The translations under genes were made by a program, and so were the position numbers. The notes beneath the pieces were generated by a model. It searched no databases, was not told the DNA's origin, and was given only the letters and a program-made list of their open reading frames with translations. From positions 178,086 to 242,085 of the forward strand of contig NW_019029038.1 in the NCBI RefSeq assembly GCF_002105155.1: a stretch of DNA of 64,000 nucleotides, read 5' to 3'. The DNA comes from Lobosporangium transversale (Eukaryota; Mortierellomycota; Mortierellomycetes; Mortierellales; Mortierellaceae). This document shows, piece by piece, positions 11,995 through 23,053 of the stretch. How positions within the stretch are numbered: the stretch's first letter is position 1; each line of letters begins with the position of its first letter.

Positions 11995-13986
11995 TCATCG
12001 GGTAGGACGCGCTATGGTCACATAACTGAACCGGACACGTTGCACAGACCGAATCACAAATGGTGATGCTGTTGCCACCAATCCTGTGGGCGCAGTGCTT
12101 GTTGTTGCAATAGTGGCCCCTCTTGTCATTAGATTAGCAGATTCTGACCCTTCTGCTCCTGATCTCATGGCTAACCACCGCCTCAAACCGTCCCACTGCT
12201 GTTCAATGTTGTCATGCAGCCTCTTATTTACGATAACCCAACGCAGATGACAATAATTATTTCGCAATACAGGGACATCTGCATCATTGTCTCCAAACAC
12301 TTCTTGCTCCTGCAGATACCGTCGGGCACTCTGCTCAATAATGTCTTGCACTAAACTAACCACCTGATCGGCTACTATGCCTTCGCATGCAACAAGATCT
12401 AATCGCTCCAGGCGGTGTATCTGTGCAATCGTAGAAGGCCACCCTCTGATGTAAAGTGTTTCCCAGTTACCTACAAGCTCCAAGTCTTGGATTGTAAAGA
12501 CCCGTGGCAAATTATCAATTGCTGGCTGTTTCTTAGAGGATCGACTAGGCATGGGACCAGTATAGGCTAATCGGACTCGGCAAAGACGAGGACAATTGAG
12601 TAGAGAGGCATAATCAAATGTCCATGCCACCTCACCTTCCAAGTCTAAGTCCGTCAATCGAGAGAGGGTCGAGTTAAACCATGATAGCGGTATAGTCGTC
12701 AGCTTTCCACTGAACCATGATCGAGCTTTGATCGCTTGCAGAGTGGACGAAAAAAGTTCAGTGGCATCATTTAGGTTCATAATCACATCCTGCGCAAGGC
12801 CTGCGATATCGATTCGCTTCATCTCGCTATGAGTCTGAATGCGACTATACTTGTGACGAGTAGTCATGGATAAGGTTGAATAAATTGCTGGTTGAGTGGA
12901 ATCCTGGGCCGTGCGCTGTAACCGCCATGGGCTAAAAAGATCGTTTTCGGTGGTGTATAAAGCAAGTTCCTCTAGCTTAGGGCATTGGCTCAAAAAGCTC
13001 ACAAGTCCACCATTATCCTGGAAAAAGGGCTCCGGTTCCTTGTTCAAATGCAACAATAGAGTCTTCAGCCGGCGAGTAGGTATCCGCTCCAGAAAGAAAA
13101 CAGCTTCTGGCCAAAACTGAACATCAAGCACCTCCAGCTGATCACCCATGGCCTCTACCAGTTCGATCAACCGCCTCGCAGGCTGCCTTTCAATTGGCAC
13201 AGCTTTATTTTCAATTTTTAGCTCACGTAGTGTCCCAAAGAGCCGTTGATGATCCCAAATAAAGGTCAATGTCCTGTCCAATTGCGACATGGAATATCCC
13301 TTTGCTGACCTGGATACCTTATTAGTATGCGTCGTTCTTTCCCACTCAAGATCATCGTCTGTCAATAAACAGTAGTCAGTTCCAAGGAGTTCAAGCCTAC
13401 GTAAGTTGGCCATCATGAAGTATTTGATTCGAGGCACCTGGATAGGCATATTAATTGCTAATGATGTCACTTGGGGCAAGACTCGATCCATCATGGCATA
13501 TTCGATCCTATTGCGGATTTTAACCATAGGTCGATGCCATATCACATTAGCCGAATAGCAATTAGGGATCAGAGGGAACAATGACATAAAGGTTTCGTAC
13601 AGCATGGGATCATGAAACATGTCGGTATAGTATGATAGATAATCGACGGTTGAGGGTGTAGGCAACGACGGAACCTCAGGACCATAAGGTGGTAATCTGA
13701 AGATAATGGAGTTGGAGTGCTTAGTGTCATAGATATCTGGTTGCAGCAACTGGGACGAATGGATGAGGACATGGACAAGGCTATCATATCTGCGAGTGCG
13801 CTCAATAGAAGTCCAGCGGCAATTGCGTTCATTGTACAACAGACGAAAGGGAGAGGCATAGAGGAAAGAGACAGCGATGCGGAAGAAAGTCCGGTTGGTG
13901 AAGAGCAAAGAATGCAAAGATTCCCTATCGTTACGCAGATAAGAGATGATCAACCATAAACATTCCTCTGGTATGACCGATGGCAT
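11995..13986 (-). CDS. F-box / leucine-rich-repeat-like protein
   Basis: A single uninterrupted exon codes for 663 aa. The N-terminus (residues 4-35, IPEECLWLIISYLRNDRESL and onward) fits an F-box, the Skp1-binding helix bundle of SCF ubiquitin ligases. The remainder contains spaced leucine-rich motifs such as RRLELLGTDYCLL, LEVLDVQFWPEA, LEELALYTTE and LTDLDLEGEVAW, typical of the degenerate LRR array that selects substrates. Large families with this layout (F-box, irregular LRR, few introns) are known from Mortierella-type fungi. The C-terminus is Ala/Thr-rich. The substrate cannot be inferred. The gene is divergent from the hydrolase-phosphatase gene across a 242-bp spacer that probably serves as a two-way promoter. 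Confidence 0.8.
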   Translation of the reverse strand: MPSVIPEECLWLIISYLRNDRESLHSLLFTNRTFFRIAVSFLYASPFRLLYNERNCRWTSIERTRRYDSLVHVLIHSSQLLQPDIYDTKHSNSIIFRLPPYGPEVPSLPTPSTVDYLSYYTDMFHDPMLYETFMSLFPLIPNCYSANVIWHRPMVKIRNRIEYAMMDRVLPQVTSLAINMPIQVPRIKYFMMANLRRLELLGTDYCLLTDDDLEWERTTHTNKVSRSAKGYSMSQLDRTLTFIWDHQRLFGTLRELKIENKAVPIERQPARRLIELVEAMGDQLEVLDVQFWPEAVFFLERIPTRRLKTLLLHLNKEPEPFFQDNGGLVSFLSQCPKLEELALYTTENDLFSPWRLQRTAQDSTQPAIYSTLSMTTRHKYSRIQTHSEMKRIDIAGLAQDVIMNLNDATELFSSTLQAIKARSWFSGKLTTIPLSWFNSTLSRLTDLDLEGEVAWTFDYASLLNCPRLCRVRLAYTGPMPSRSSKKQPAIDNLPRVFTIQDLELVGNWETLYIRGWPSTIAQIHRLERLDLVACEGIVADQVVSLVQDIIEQSARRYLQEQEVFGDNDADVPVLRNNYCHLRWVIVNKRLHDNIEQQWDGLRRWLAMRSGAEGSESANLMTRGATIATTSTAPTGLVATASPFVIRSVQRVRFSYVTIARPTR

Positions 13987-14228
13987 GGCATGTCTTTTTT
14001 TTTTTTGATTGATTGATCAAGACAAGGAAGAGAGTGTCATCCCAGTTGGAGCGGGCGTGGCTTGTCCTCGGCTTTGCTTGCTACTGGCTGGGTCATGTTC
14101 CTAGCTCCCATGAAAGTCTTTTTTCATCTTTGCTTTACCATAATTCACATTCACATGCTTAGACACTTCAATAAAATCTTCTAGATCACCTTATTCCTTT
14201 TTCCTCTTTATTTTTCTCATCAAACGCA

Positions 14229-16003
14229 ATGTCCAAGGAACAGACCGGCAGGAATGGTTCTGACAAGAACGCTGTCACTGTCGGCTCACTCACTCCTGTC
14301 AAAGTGTCTGTGCCCAACACGAACCTGCACCTCGCAGGTATTCTCCAATCGACTAACCACAGCTCGCGTAGACTTGGCATCATCTGTCATGGCTCCCTTG
14401 GTATGGAAACAAAGGGAAAGATTCGCTTCAAATGTGCTATATAACTGTCTTTTTCTCAACCAATTGAAAAAAAGAGGGACGGTCTCATATTTAAAACTGC
14501 CTTTTTCATTTTCCTCCATGGGCGTATTCTTTTTTACGTGATCCGCAAGACTTCGCTTTGAGCTTTGAGCTTTGTGCTTTGTATTCAATCACTAACGGAT
14601 ACATTCTTTTCTGGGCTAGGTCACAAGAACTACCTCTTCCAACCCACCCTCGCAAACGCGCTTGCACCTTACATGGACACCTTTCGGTTTGACTTTCGGT
14701 AAGTGTACAAGTTCAAGTTTTTTTTTTTTTTTTTTTTTAAAAAAAAACAGAAAATTGTATCCTGAACTCATACCTTCGTCTGCCTTGCTTTTACAATTTT
14801 TGCCAGAGGCAATGGTGAGAGTGATGGCCAGATGGGCTACTCGAACTGGAATGATGATCTAGCAGATATCGATGCTGTCATCTCTCACTTTGAGCGCCAA
14901 GGCTATTACATTTATGCTCTGATCGGCCACTCGCGAGGTAATTGATGTTTACTTTAGCTGATGATGTTTTCAGCACTGCAGATCCAAGGTTTTATCCTTG
15001 CCTTGCCCTTTTGTGACATACTGATAAAGATGAGAATCAATTCTTTGACGGCTTGCAGGCGCCATTTCAGCTCTGAACTACGCTGCTAACTTCAACCACA
15101 TGCCAATGATCCCTTATATCATCAGCATCAGCTCCCGCTTCAATATGGCTGATGTTAGGCGTAAACATGGTCCCGAACTAATGACTCTCCTTGAAAATCA
15201 GGTAAATTTCTCTTGCTCTTTCTTATTTATGTTTAAGCGCACCTTTTTGTTGCTCTTGATAGTAAATAGTTAACTAACCCTTATTCAACTCTACCAGGGT
15301 CATTTTGAATGGCATGCACGCAGTGCAGGAAAAGAAATAACTTTGCGGGTTACACAACAGCATTTTGATGATTTTGTCAATTTGGACACGGCGTCAGGTA
15401 ATTTTTTTTATTAATACTGTTTGTATTCTTTAGGTGCCTTGTGCAACATTAACATGTAAACGTTGTTTCCTTGTTATCATCAAGTTATCCATATCCCTAC
15501 AATGACAAACATTCTTCTGTGTCATGGATCTGACGATGAGGTAACTAATAATTACCGGACTATCGTTGCTATTTTTGTTTTCGAAAGTCATATTAATTTT
15601 TTTTTGTGTCGGTTTCAAGGTAGTACCTGTTCGTGATATTGCTGATCTTCATAGCCATCTTTCACATGCCAGGACAACCCTTCGCATCATTAATAGGGCT
15701 GATCATAACTACAAAAAGCACTACAAAGAATTATCAGAGATGGTTGCACATTATTTCTCAGCGGAAGGGCGCAAACAGGAGTGGAGCAGACGGGTTTTAC
15801 CGAATTGGAAGACATGGGTCCACGCTGTTGAGGGCGTACTCAACTTTAGGACCGTAGGCGATATCTGGATACCCTCTAAAGAAGACGGAACTGTGAGCTA
15901 TCTTCGTCCTGGCATTATCTATCGCTCTGCTGAGTATGTTGAGCATCACCGAAGGTTTGGTTTACAGTATAGAAACGTTTGTTCTTCAATTTCCATGAAA
16001 TTA

Positions 16004-16034
<31 letters not shown>

Positions 16035-17084
16035 CCTTTCTTGTCTACGACAATGCATAGCGTCTCTAAACCTACACCTGAAGGTATCAAGACCATGGAG
16101 GCATTAAATATCACAGACACATTTGATCTTCGCTCAAATTCAGAGATAGAACGCCGTGGTACTTTGTAAGTATGCCCTAATCATGTGTTGTCCTTAATCG
16201 TAGTAGAATGAAATCAAAAGGGAGAACGGGATTTGGAAGTAAGGAATGAATGCACTCTCCAGTCACTTTTTGCCATCAACTAAACATTATCTTTTTTTTT
16301 TTTTTTTTTTTTTCCTTTTATTTAGTGATACTGGAAAGATTAGGCGTCATCATACGCCTGTCTTCTCTGAAGTTGATTATTCTCCTGCACAAATTGCTCT
16401 TCGTTTCAGCATGTATCTTGGAGGGACTGAAGGTTTTGCAAATGCATACATGTCCATGTTGCCCAATATTAAACAGTTTTTGCCACCAATTCTGGAGCAT
16501 ATTGTCAATAAACGGACACCGTTCATTGTTCATTGCACAGCAGGCAAGGACAGGACAGGAGTTGTCTGTGCTCTTTTGCAAATGATCTGTGGCGTGGATG
16601 AAGAGCAGATTGCATGGGAATATGAGTTGACTCGTCGTTGCATGGCTAGTAAGTTGATTGCTCAAAAATATTTGTCAACCAATACTTTTTACTTTTTCTA
16701 GACTGTGTATGCCTTTATTGACTTTCTACTCTTGTATTCGGTTATGATCATCTTAGTCAAAGAAGAAGATGTGAGGTTCTTGAAGGCAGCATTAGGCGAA
16801 GACACCACAGATGCCAAGGTTCGTGGGATCTTATCGGCAAAGTAAGTAGAATATATTGGATTTGTTTCTTTTTTTTTTATGTCGATATTCTTTTCTGACA
16901 AAATATTTGTCATTGTCTTAAAAACAGAGAGGAGTACATGTTTCGATTCCTAGAGCAGTTCCATGCCAAGTACGGCACGATTACTGACTTTTTGGCGAAT
17001 GAATTGGAAATGACCATGGAGCAAATTGATGCTGTACGGAACGCTTTGTTAGTTAAGATCCCTGTGCCTCGCGCAGTTTTGTAG
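14229..17084 (+). CDS. Fused alpha/beta hydrolase and tyrosine-phosphatase-like protein
   Basis: Eleven exons are proposed: 14229-14400, 14620-14698, 14807-14937, 15059-15201, 15298-15397, 15485-15540, 15620-15954, 16061-16165, 16326-16648, 16757-16841 and 16928-17084. They sum to 1686 nt (561 aa). Residues 1-265 form an S33-type alpha/beta hydrolase: oxyanion region CHGSLGHKNY, FRFDFRGNGESDG, nucleophile elbow GHSRG (Ser126), acid HGSDDE (Asp225 or 226) and base His256 in RADHNYKKH. Residues 300-561 form a Y_phosphatase3-type phosphatase: NFRTVGDIW, LRPGIIYRSAE, FDLRS and the P-loop HCTAGKDRTG (Cys444, codon 16534-16536; Arg450). A single exon (15620-15954) carries the end of the first domain and the start of the second, so the fusion does not depend on intron calls. 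The substrate is unknown. Related P-loops (HCxxGKDRTG) occur in phosphoinositide and atypical protein phosphatases. Confidence 0.88.
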
Positions 17085-17248
17085 ACTTCAGCTGCTTTCT
17101 GTACGTTGAAATATACCTTTATTCTGTTTTAATGCACAGAAACCTAAAAAATGAAATCAGAAACATCGAGCGCTTCTGTTGTTCGTTTGAATAATAGCTG
17201 TATTTGGTTTGATTTGGATTCATATATTTACTGCTCATATGTAATCTG

Positions 17249-18398
17249 CTACAAATGCAAAGGGTTGCCGAATGATGACTCTTTCGTCAGGAATTGATAT
17301 AGAGCCACAGCTATGGCGAGGTATAAGAAAAATCTAATGATCCAGCGGGTCCATACTTTGGAGACACCATCCACCTCGGTTATCAGATCCATGTTTCTGG
17401 CAAAGATTTCTCTAGCTTCATCTACGATAGCCTGCCGTTCCTTGATAGCCTTTTCTGAAGTATCATCCAGTCCTGGAATAGAATTAAGTTGAGTCTTTAG
17501 TTCATTTCTTAGCTTAATGGGATCCTTCTTCTTGCCCTTTTGGTTGTCATTGTAATTGTTACTGCTGATGGTTACATTGCCCAACGATGAAGGAGAAGAT
17601 GATGACGGTGGCGCTTTTTCACGGAATGTGAAGATAGCAATTCCGCCATCATGCTCACCCCCCAATTTCTTATTAGGCGGTGAAGGGAAGAAGCTTGTCG
17701 CCTTTACAATTTTCGATCGGACAATCTGACCTCCGAAAAATATGCCCAAATACATTGTTGCTGGGAAGGCTACCAGTTTCTCTGGATGATGTTTTCCAAT
17801 GTCGCGAATATGTTCCTATCGACAGAGGGTAGGTTGGATGGTGTTACATGAGGTGGGGAAAATATTCCTGTTTAATGCCTAAGAGTAAGCAATGATTTAC
17901 CATGTACTGTTGTAAGGACTTTGATGGGGAAACGTTCTGTTTCCAGTCCTCGCCATAAAAGTATGCTAAATCTGCCTCGAATGCCTCAGTTCTTCGTAAC
18001 TCTGGCGCATACGCATGCAAAACCCAGGGATGGATCTGAGAAACCTTTTTCAGGTGATTTTCATACTCCTCTTCAAACGTCTTGTATACATAGTAAAATC
18101 CGAGAAGAAGTTGGCGATAAATCTTATGAAAAAGGAGGCGGAGCGAACAAAGAGCAAGAGATGATTGTCAGCAGCTCTCCGCATCATGATAAATATAATA
18201 TCATATGCTATTATAGCTCAAAAACTATCACAAATGGTTCAATTCTTGTTTCTCTATACAGACCCTGTAGTCAAGCACAGTGAAAAGACCAAGCTGCACC
18301 AGTCTGTCCAATTTTCCGTGCAAGCCTTTCGTTTTTGCCCGTAGTTCCTCTGTAAGGAGCTGGGGTGTTCGTGATGCTGTAGATGCTGTTGTTGCCAT
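17249..18398 (-). CDS. HMX1: Heme oxygenase with C-terminal membrane anchor
   Basis: Three exons (18264-18398, 17901-18122, 17249-17815) give 307 aa with matching phases. Family signs are TKGLHGKLDRL with the likely proximal haem ligand His27, LLLGFYYVYKTFEEEYE, the distal-helix motif MYLGIFFGGQIVRSKI (equivalent to YLGDLSGGQ) and AREIFARNMDLI. Family knowledge: the enzyme opens haem to biliverdin, CO and iron using NADPH-cytochrome P450 reductase. The C-terminus has one hydrophobic helix (WIIRFFLYLAIAVALYQFL), which suggests tail anchoring in the ER. A Ser/Lys-rich insertion sits between the core helices and EEIF-type motif. The gene converges on the fusion gene with only 164 bp between stop codons. 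Confidence 0.85.
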
Positions 18399-18559
18399 GA
18401 AGAAGGTAATGTACGAATGTGAATAAAGGAGTGTTTGAAAAAAATCATAACCTGCTGTGGTCACTTGATCTCCTTTCCCTGCTAGGCGAGCATCGACATC
18501 AAAAATAGAGTGAACTACAATAACCACTTAATTTTGAATACAAGGATTATCTAAAAAAA

Positions 18560-20968
18560 AAAATGATTCCTAGAAATTTCGAAGCTCTAACGGCGATGAA
18601 TACTTTTATTTTCATAATAATTGGGATCCATGGGCTGTGGGAGATTTATTAGGACTGGACTCTACAGACGCGCTACCTTACTGCAAAGCGCCTTACATTG
18701 TCGTACTGTCACTGAATGACATCCTTATTCGATAATCACATGTTTGAGCGGAGAACTCTGGATTTCAGTGGAGCTCGTGACAAGCCTTACTTTTTACCTA
18801 ACATTTTGTGGCGAAATCATCTTCTAACTGCTGCCCAACACGCGGCCCTTAGCATATTTGCTCAGAGGTAGGCCTTTAGATCTTTCCCTAGTCGACAGTA
18901 AACTTTCCGATGTCTGTTCAAGAACTCAGCCTCTCAAATTCCTTTGATAGCCTTGACGAAAGCTAGAGCCCACATCGCTTGTGCTTACCTTGAAAGTATC
19001 TTGAAACCACGCCTTTGATCCAACGCGCGGATTCTATGCTCACAGATTAAATTTTTCTTATAACAATTTGTCTCTCTAAACGAACCACGCTATAAAACTG
19101 AAGAACTATCTAGTCCAGAATGTAGTTGGTGTCCCATCCTCCGGAGAGGATCGCTTTACACTCGCCATAAGTCTAGTTACGTTCCCTCGGTAAACCCTTC
19201 GGGTGCTGCGCGATTATTGCCACGGCTCATCACCGCGTTTAGCGTCGAAAACATACTGTTACAGGAAAGGAATCGCCCCATCCTTTCAACCGCTGCTGTC
19301 CTAACAAGCTCTGCAACAGAACCCTGCCTGCGGCGGGTGGGGCTAACGTAGGTCCTGGACGGCACCTGTCGTGATGCGTACCTTTTTTTTTTTTTTTTTT
19401 ATTTTTTTTTGATAACAAGGACCCATAGGGTCATGGAGGCTTGAGAGTGCACCTCAGGGGCACTTTCATTTCTATTCATTAGGTCAGAACATTGTGTGAC
19501 AGTCATGGTGGGTCCTTAATAAAAGGCTCCCGCCTGGTAACAATAAAAACAACTTTGATATCCTCGACTCGCGACATAGAAAACATCTCATTTTCTACAC
19601 TCTATGAACAAAATGCTCCAGAAACTATAGTCAATAAACGGCTATTACTGCACAACCAGTGAGAGCTGCTGCATCCATGATTTCATAGACCCTGACCGCC
19701 GCGGTTTATACTCAAAGTCCACCTTTCCGAAGTGACCTGTTGCGCAACGTGTCGCGATGCGCATCCATTGTCGTACCACAAGAACATTTTTATTTTTTTT
19801 GATAATTGGATCCACGAGATCGTAAGGATTTATTAGAAATAGACTCTATAAATATGTTGCCCTATTACTAGGGGCGCAAATAAAACGTTTTCCAATAGTC
19901 GGTCTTAACCGCATCGTTGAACTATCACTGTACAACATCCTATTCACAAACCACATCAGCATGAGTGGTAACTCTTGATCCCTACGGAACCTGTGACGAG
20001 CCCTGCTCCCTACTTGGCCTGTTGTGCGCGAAAGTCATCTTCTAGCCACAGTCCTCAATCATCAAAAAGTGACACCCTCCTAGCCGTTCCATTACTGTCA
20101 GTTCTAATTGTTGCCGATAACTCTCAGCTACTCTTTGGTCAGCTTCCGTCCTGATCGCTTCCACGTCAGCTGTTCGTCGTTGTCTCAGGTCTGCTACGTC
20201 TGTGCTACCCAACACAGGTGCGTCCCCTAGCGCGTTTGCTCACAGAGGTAATGCCTTTAGTTCTTTCCCAGTCGACAGTGGCTTTTTTTTTCCTGTTAAC
20301 AAGAACCCACAGAGGTGAGGAATTTTATTTCATAATCTCGCTCTAAAGTAATGATATCGCCCTCAACTATGAAACAAGCGAAACTCTCAAAGTTCGCACG
20401 GGATGGCTGTGAAGAGCCAATTCGTATCCATGTTTTTCTCTACCAATGTACACCGTGATCGGTACTCGAAGTCCATCCTTCCGATGTGGCCTGTTGCGCC
20501 CGTGAAAAGCCGCGGAGGCTGGCGTGCCGACTCTAGCTAAGGACGACTTTTAATTTTTTCTATTCGATCAAATCCACTGGCATGTGGACCCAAATCTTGC
20601 GGGATTGGTCTGAAATTTCTACTTTGGACTCCGTCAAACTTTGTGATCATCGCTGTCCTAGTCAAGTGGGTGGATGGGGGGATGTGCTGCCAGATGTACC
20701 GCTGGTTCGGCTGGGGGGTGGAATATATACCTAAGACATGTGGCCAGCCAGGCGACTTAGGGTAGTGCACCCACGATCTTAGCCTTAGCGGAGAACACTA
20801 GGCTGTCTCGGAGAGAAAGTATAAAAACTCAAGCAAATCCCTGACCTGGCACATGTTTGCTTCACTTTATGTGCCTTAACCAGGACTCGAACCCGGCCCC
20901 TGGGCTAGACAGGAGGGTGCCCTGACGAGTATACTACTCAGCCATTGGGCAATTCCCAGTCGACAGTG
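18560..20968. repeat. Cluster of decayed, partly nested repeats
   Basis: No intact gene lies here. Segments resemble one another. About 18605-18900 matches about 19795-20280 (shared TTTATTAG, GACTCTA, CATCTTCTA, TTTGCTCA and CTTTCCC-AGTCGACAGT). About 19697-19745 matches 20450-20500 (TACTC-AAGTCCA-CTTCCGA and CCTGTTGCGC). About 19399-19430 resembles 20283-20320. The word AGTCGACAGT occurs near 18890, 20270 and 20957. The copies are diverged by many substitutions and indels, so this is an old mobile-element graveyard next to the young LINE. The family is not recognised. Confidence 0.65.
20875..20952 (-). repeat. tRNA-like Pol III unit (SINE head or tRNA pseudogene)
   Basis: Read on the minus strand, an A box (TGGCTGAGTAG, 20934-20944) is followed about 50 nt later by a perfect B box (GGTTCGAGTCC, 20883-20893). 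The D-arm and T-arm can pair. The anticodon stem and about half of the acceptor stem cannot, so a functional tRNA is unlikely. Its position inside a repeat cluster suggests a tRNA-derived SINE or a dead tRNA copy. Confidence 0.5.
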
Positions 20969-21078
20969 GCTTTACAGCGTCTATTCCTTTAAATTTATTA
21001 TGTAGCTGTGTATATCACCTGATCAGGAGCCTGTGCTTATGAAATATATAGATTTTATAATTAAGATATTATCACCAA

Positions 21079-21104
21079 GCCCGGTTAGCTCAATCGGTAG
21101 AGCA
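21079..21104 (+). pseudogene. 5' half of a tRNA-Lys gene at the LINE edge
   Basis: These 26 nt equal positions 1-26 of a eukaryotic tRNA-Lys: acceptor strand GCCCGGT, TA, then D-arm GCTC-AATCGGTA-GAGC and A26. The similarity stops exactly before the anticodon stem, and the sequence then runs into the 5' leader of LINE ORF1. Either the LINE inserted into a tRNA-Lys gene here, or the element carries a tRNA-derived 5' end that includes a Pol III A box. Confidence 0.7.
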
Positions 21105-21252
21105 CCTTTCCTTCCTACCATAAATTTTTTAATAAAATTGTGGTTGCCTTTTGCAAATAAAGAAATACTTAATTTACTCAGCCAATTCGCAACGGTCAGT
21201 CCAACGGATAGGCCTATTCTCTTACTTTTATCTCCCCCTTCCCCTTCATCTA

Positions 21253-22917
21253 ATGGCGGATCGACTTCCACCGCCATCTCCCCCTCCGTCTTCCTCGAAT
21301 GAGGTAGATGAGGGACACGATCCCCTGGCTCAGGCAGGGGATGTAGTAAAAAACAATAAAATTAAGCAGTCCCTGAGCTTTGCGGAGATGGCCCGCAAAA
21401 GCTTATCCAAGAAAGAAGTGCAGACCAGTTGGAATGCACTTCGTAAGAACGCAGTTGTCCGTGCGTTCAGCACAGAGGTTGAGGAGCACTCTGTGTTTTT
21501 CACCCCACACCACGCTCCCACCACCTTCGCTGTCAAGTATGACAGGAAGACCCACCTCGTCTCTGACGTGGTGGAGGCCATTCGCCTGGCTTTCCCCAAG
21601 GCAGTTGGTCTTGACCCTGTTGTCCCAGGGGTCGTAGTGGTTCTCGTGAGGACACAAAAAGAGGTGGACGAGGCCATTGCGTCTCCTCCTCTCCCCTGCA
21701 ATCCTGCTCCTGTCAGAGCATACCATACGGTCCATTCCACAGGAAGCCGACTCAGGATTCGGGTTGACCGAATCACCCTCTCTACTCCGGAGGATCGTCT
21801 GGAGTATATCAAAAATATCTTTGGTAAATTTGGCCGTGTAATCCACACCAAGTTCCATTACGTCAAGGGATCGGAGACTCTTTTGCTCCCTTCCTTCGAA
21901 TTTGTGTTAGAGCTCTCTGGGGACTCCCCTCGAGACCTCCTTATCCCCCGCGTGGCCCAAGCTGAGGGTATTAACACGCTTTTCCACTGGTATGGGCCCC
22001 AGTACTGCTACAAGTGTGGTGAGGAGAACCACGTCAAGCAGTCCTGCCCCCAACCACCCGAGTTCGATCTCCTCTCGGCCCCTAAAAGAGTCATTATGGC
22101 TCGCGCGTTCTTGCCTGCGAACGCGCCCGCAAGGGCCCCTCCTGCGGTCCCTCAAGCTCCCAAGGCTACCAAGGGTCCCAAGGTCAATAAGGACACCCCA
22201 TCCTCCGACAAGGAGGAATGGACAACTGTCACCTCCACCAAGAGGAAAAAGGCAGCAAAGAGGACTTCTTCGCGGAGCACAGGCTCAACTTCGGCATCGG
22301 AAAGTGATGTCCCAAGGAAGAAGATTACCGCTCGCAAACTCAACACCAAGGAGAGCACCTCTGTCCCCGCCCCCGTATCTTCCGGTCCCACACAACAGGA
22401 GCCAACTGTTTTGATAGAAGAGATCAAGGTAGCTGATGCTGCCGCTTCTTCTTCTTCCTCAACACAAGGTGCCACCTCAGGTCCTGCAGACACACATGCG
22501 TCTGTGGATCAGTCTCCAGAGGCACCTAGTGCAGCTGAGACGGCGCCGCTGCCGGAGCCTCTTTCCGTCTCCTCAACTGATGCCATTGTTAGAGACGAAG
22601 AAATGGACTTGACTACCGAAAAGACCATAGAAGAACATCTTGACTCCTCCTCCTCCTCCTCCTCCTCTTCCTCCTCCCCTGCTCCTCCCCTCCCTGTCCC
22701 CTCGGCTATCCCCATTGTTGAGGACTCTGAGATGGATACCATGCAAGAAGAAGGATCAGAAACAGTACTGACGCCAACCAAGCCTCGCCAAGTCTCTGGC
22801 AAAGCAGTATCAGCGGTCTCGTCAAGGCTGAAGCGGACCTTCGTTGACCCTCTCACCGTCTCGAAGGCCTCGCGACCTTCGAGAACACCTACTGCAAAGA
22901 ACAACGATGCTAGATAA
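21253..22917 (+). CDS. LINE ORF1, zinc-knuckle nucleic-acid-binding protein
   Basis: This ORF codes for 554 aa from the ATG at 21253; the open frame continues upstream to 21151, but the later Met gives a compact start. The middle part (about residues 155-245: RLRIRVDRITLSTPEDRLEY, then a beta-rich stretch) resembles an RRM-like fold. It is followed by one CCHC knuckle, CYKCGEENHVKQSC, coded at about 22006-22047. The C-terminal half is disordered, with Lys/Arg clusters and a long Ser run (about 22648-22677). Family knowledge: LINE ORF1 proteins coat element RNA and escort it to the target. The gene lies 136 bp upstream of ORF2 and is separated from it by a 30-A run. Confidence 0.85.
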   Translation: MADRLPPPSPPPSSSNEVDEGHDPLAQAGDVVKNNKIKQSLSFAEMARKSLSKKEVQTSWNALRKNAVVRAFSTEVEEHSVFFTPHHAPTTFAVKYDRKTHLVSDVVEAIRLAFPKAVGLDPVVPGVVVVLVRTQKEVDEAIASPPLPCNPAPVRAYHTVHSTGSRLRIRVDRITLSTPEDRLEYIKNIFGKFGRVIHTKFHYVKGSETLLLPSFEFVLELSGDSPRDLLIPRVAQAEGINTLFHWYGPQYCYKCGEENHVKQSCPQPPEFDLLSAPKRVIMARAFLPANAPARAPPAVPQAPKATKGPKVNKDTPSSDKEEWTTVTSTKRKKAAKRTSSRSTGSTSASESDVPRKKITARKLNTKESTSVPAPVSSGPTQQEPTVLIEEIKVADAAASSSSSTQGATSGPADTHASVDQSPEAPSAAETAPLPEPLSVSSTDAIVRDEEMDLTTEKTIEEHLDSSSSSSSSSSSPAPPLPVPSAIPIVEDSEMDTMQEEGSETVLTPTKPRQVSGKAVSAVSSRLKRTFVDPLTVSKASRPSRTPTAKNNDAR

Positions 22918-22950
22918 TTGCCCTGGGGAGCGGGCCAGGAAGTCACTCAG

Positions 22951-22954
<4 letters not shown>

Positions 22955-22984
<30 letters not shown>
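22955..22984. repeat. A-run between LINE ORF1 and ORF2
   Basis: About 30 uninterrupted A lie in the short ORF1-ORF2 spacer, in sense orientation to the element. Inside the element this cannot be its own 3' tail. Confidence 0.85.
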
Positions 22985-22986
<2 letters not shown>

Positions 22987-23053
22987 CTCAAACTTTCTTT
23001 GCGTGCCTTGCTCCCCTCACAAGAACCGTATGCTTTCACTATTTTTTTAATCA

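Noticed and set aside
19177-19365. 62-codon minus frame (RTYVSPTRRRQGSVAELVRT)
   Set aside because: It lies in the decayed repeat cluster, lacks recognisable similarity and has no gene context.
20875-20952. Functional tRNA gene
   Set aside because: A and B boxes are present, but the anticodon stem and half of the acceptor stem do not pair.
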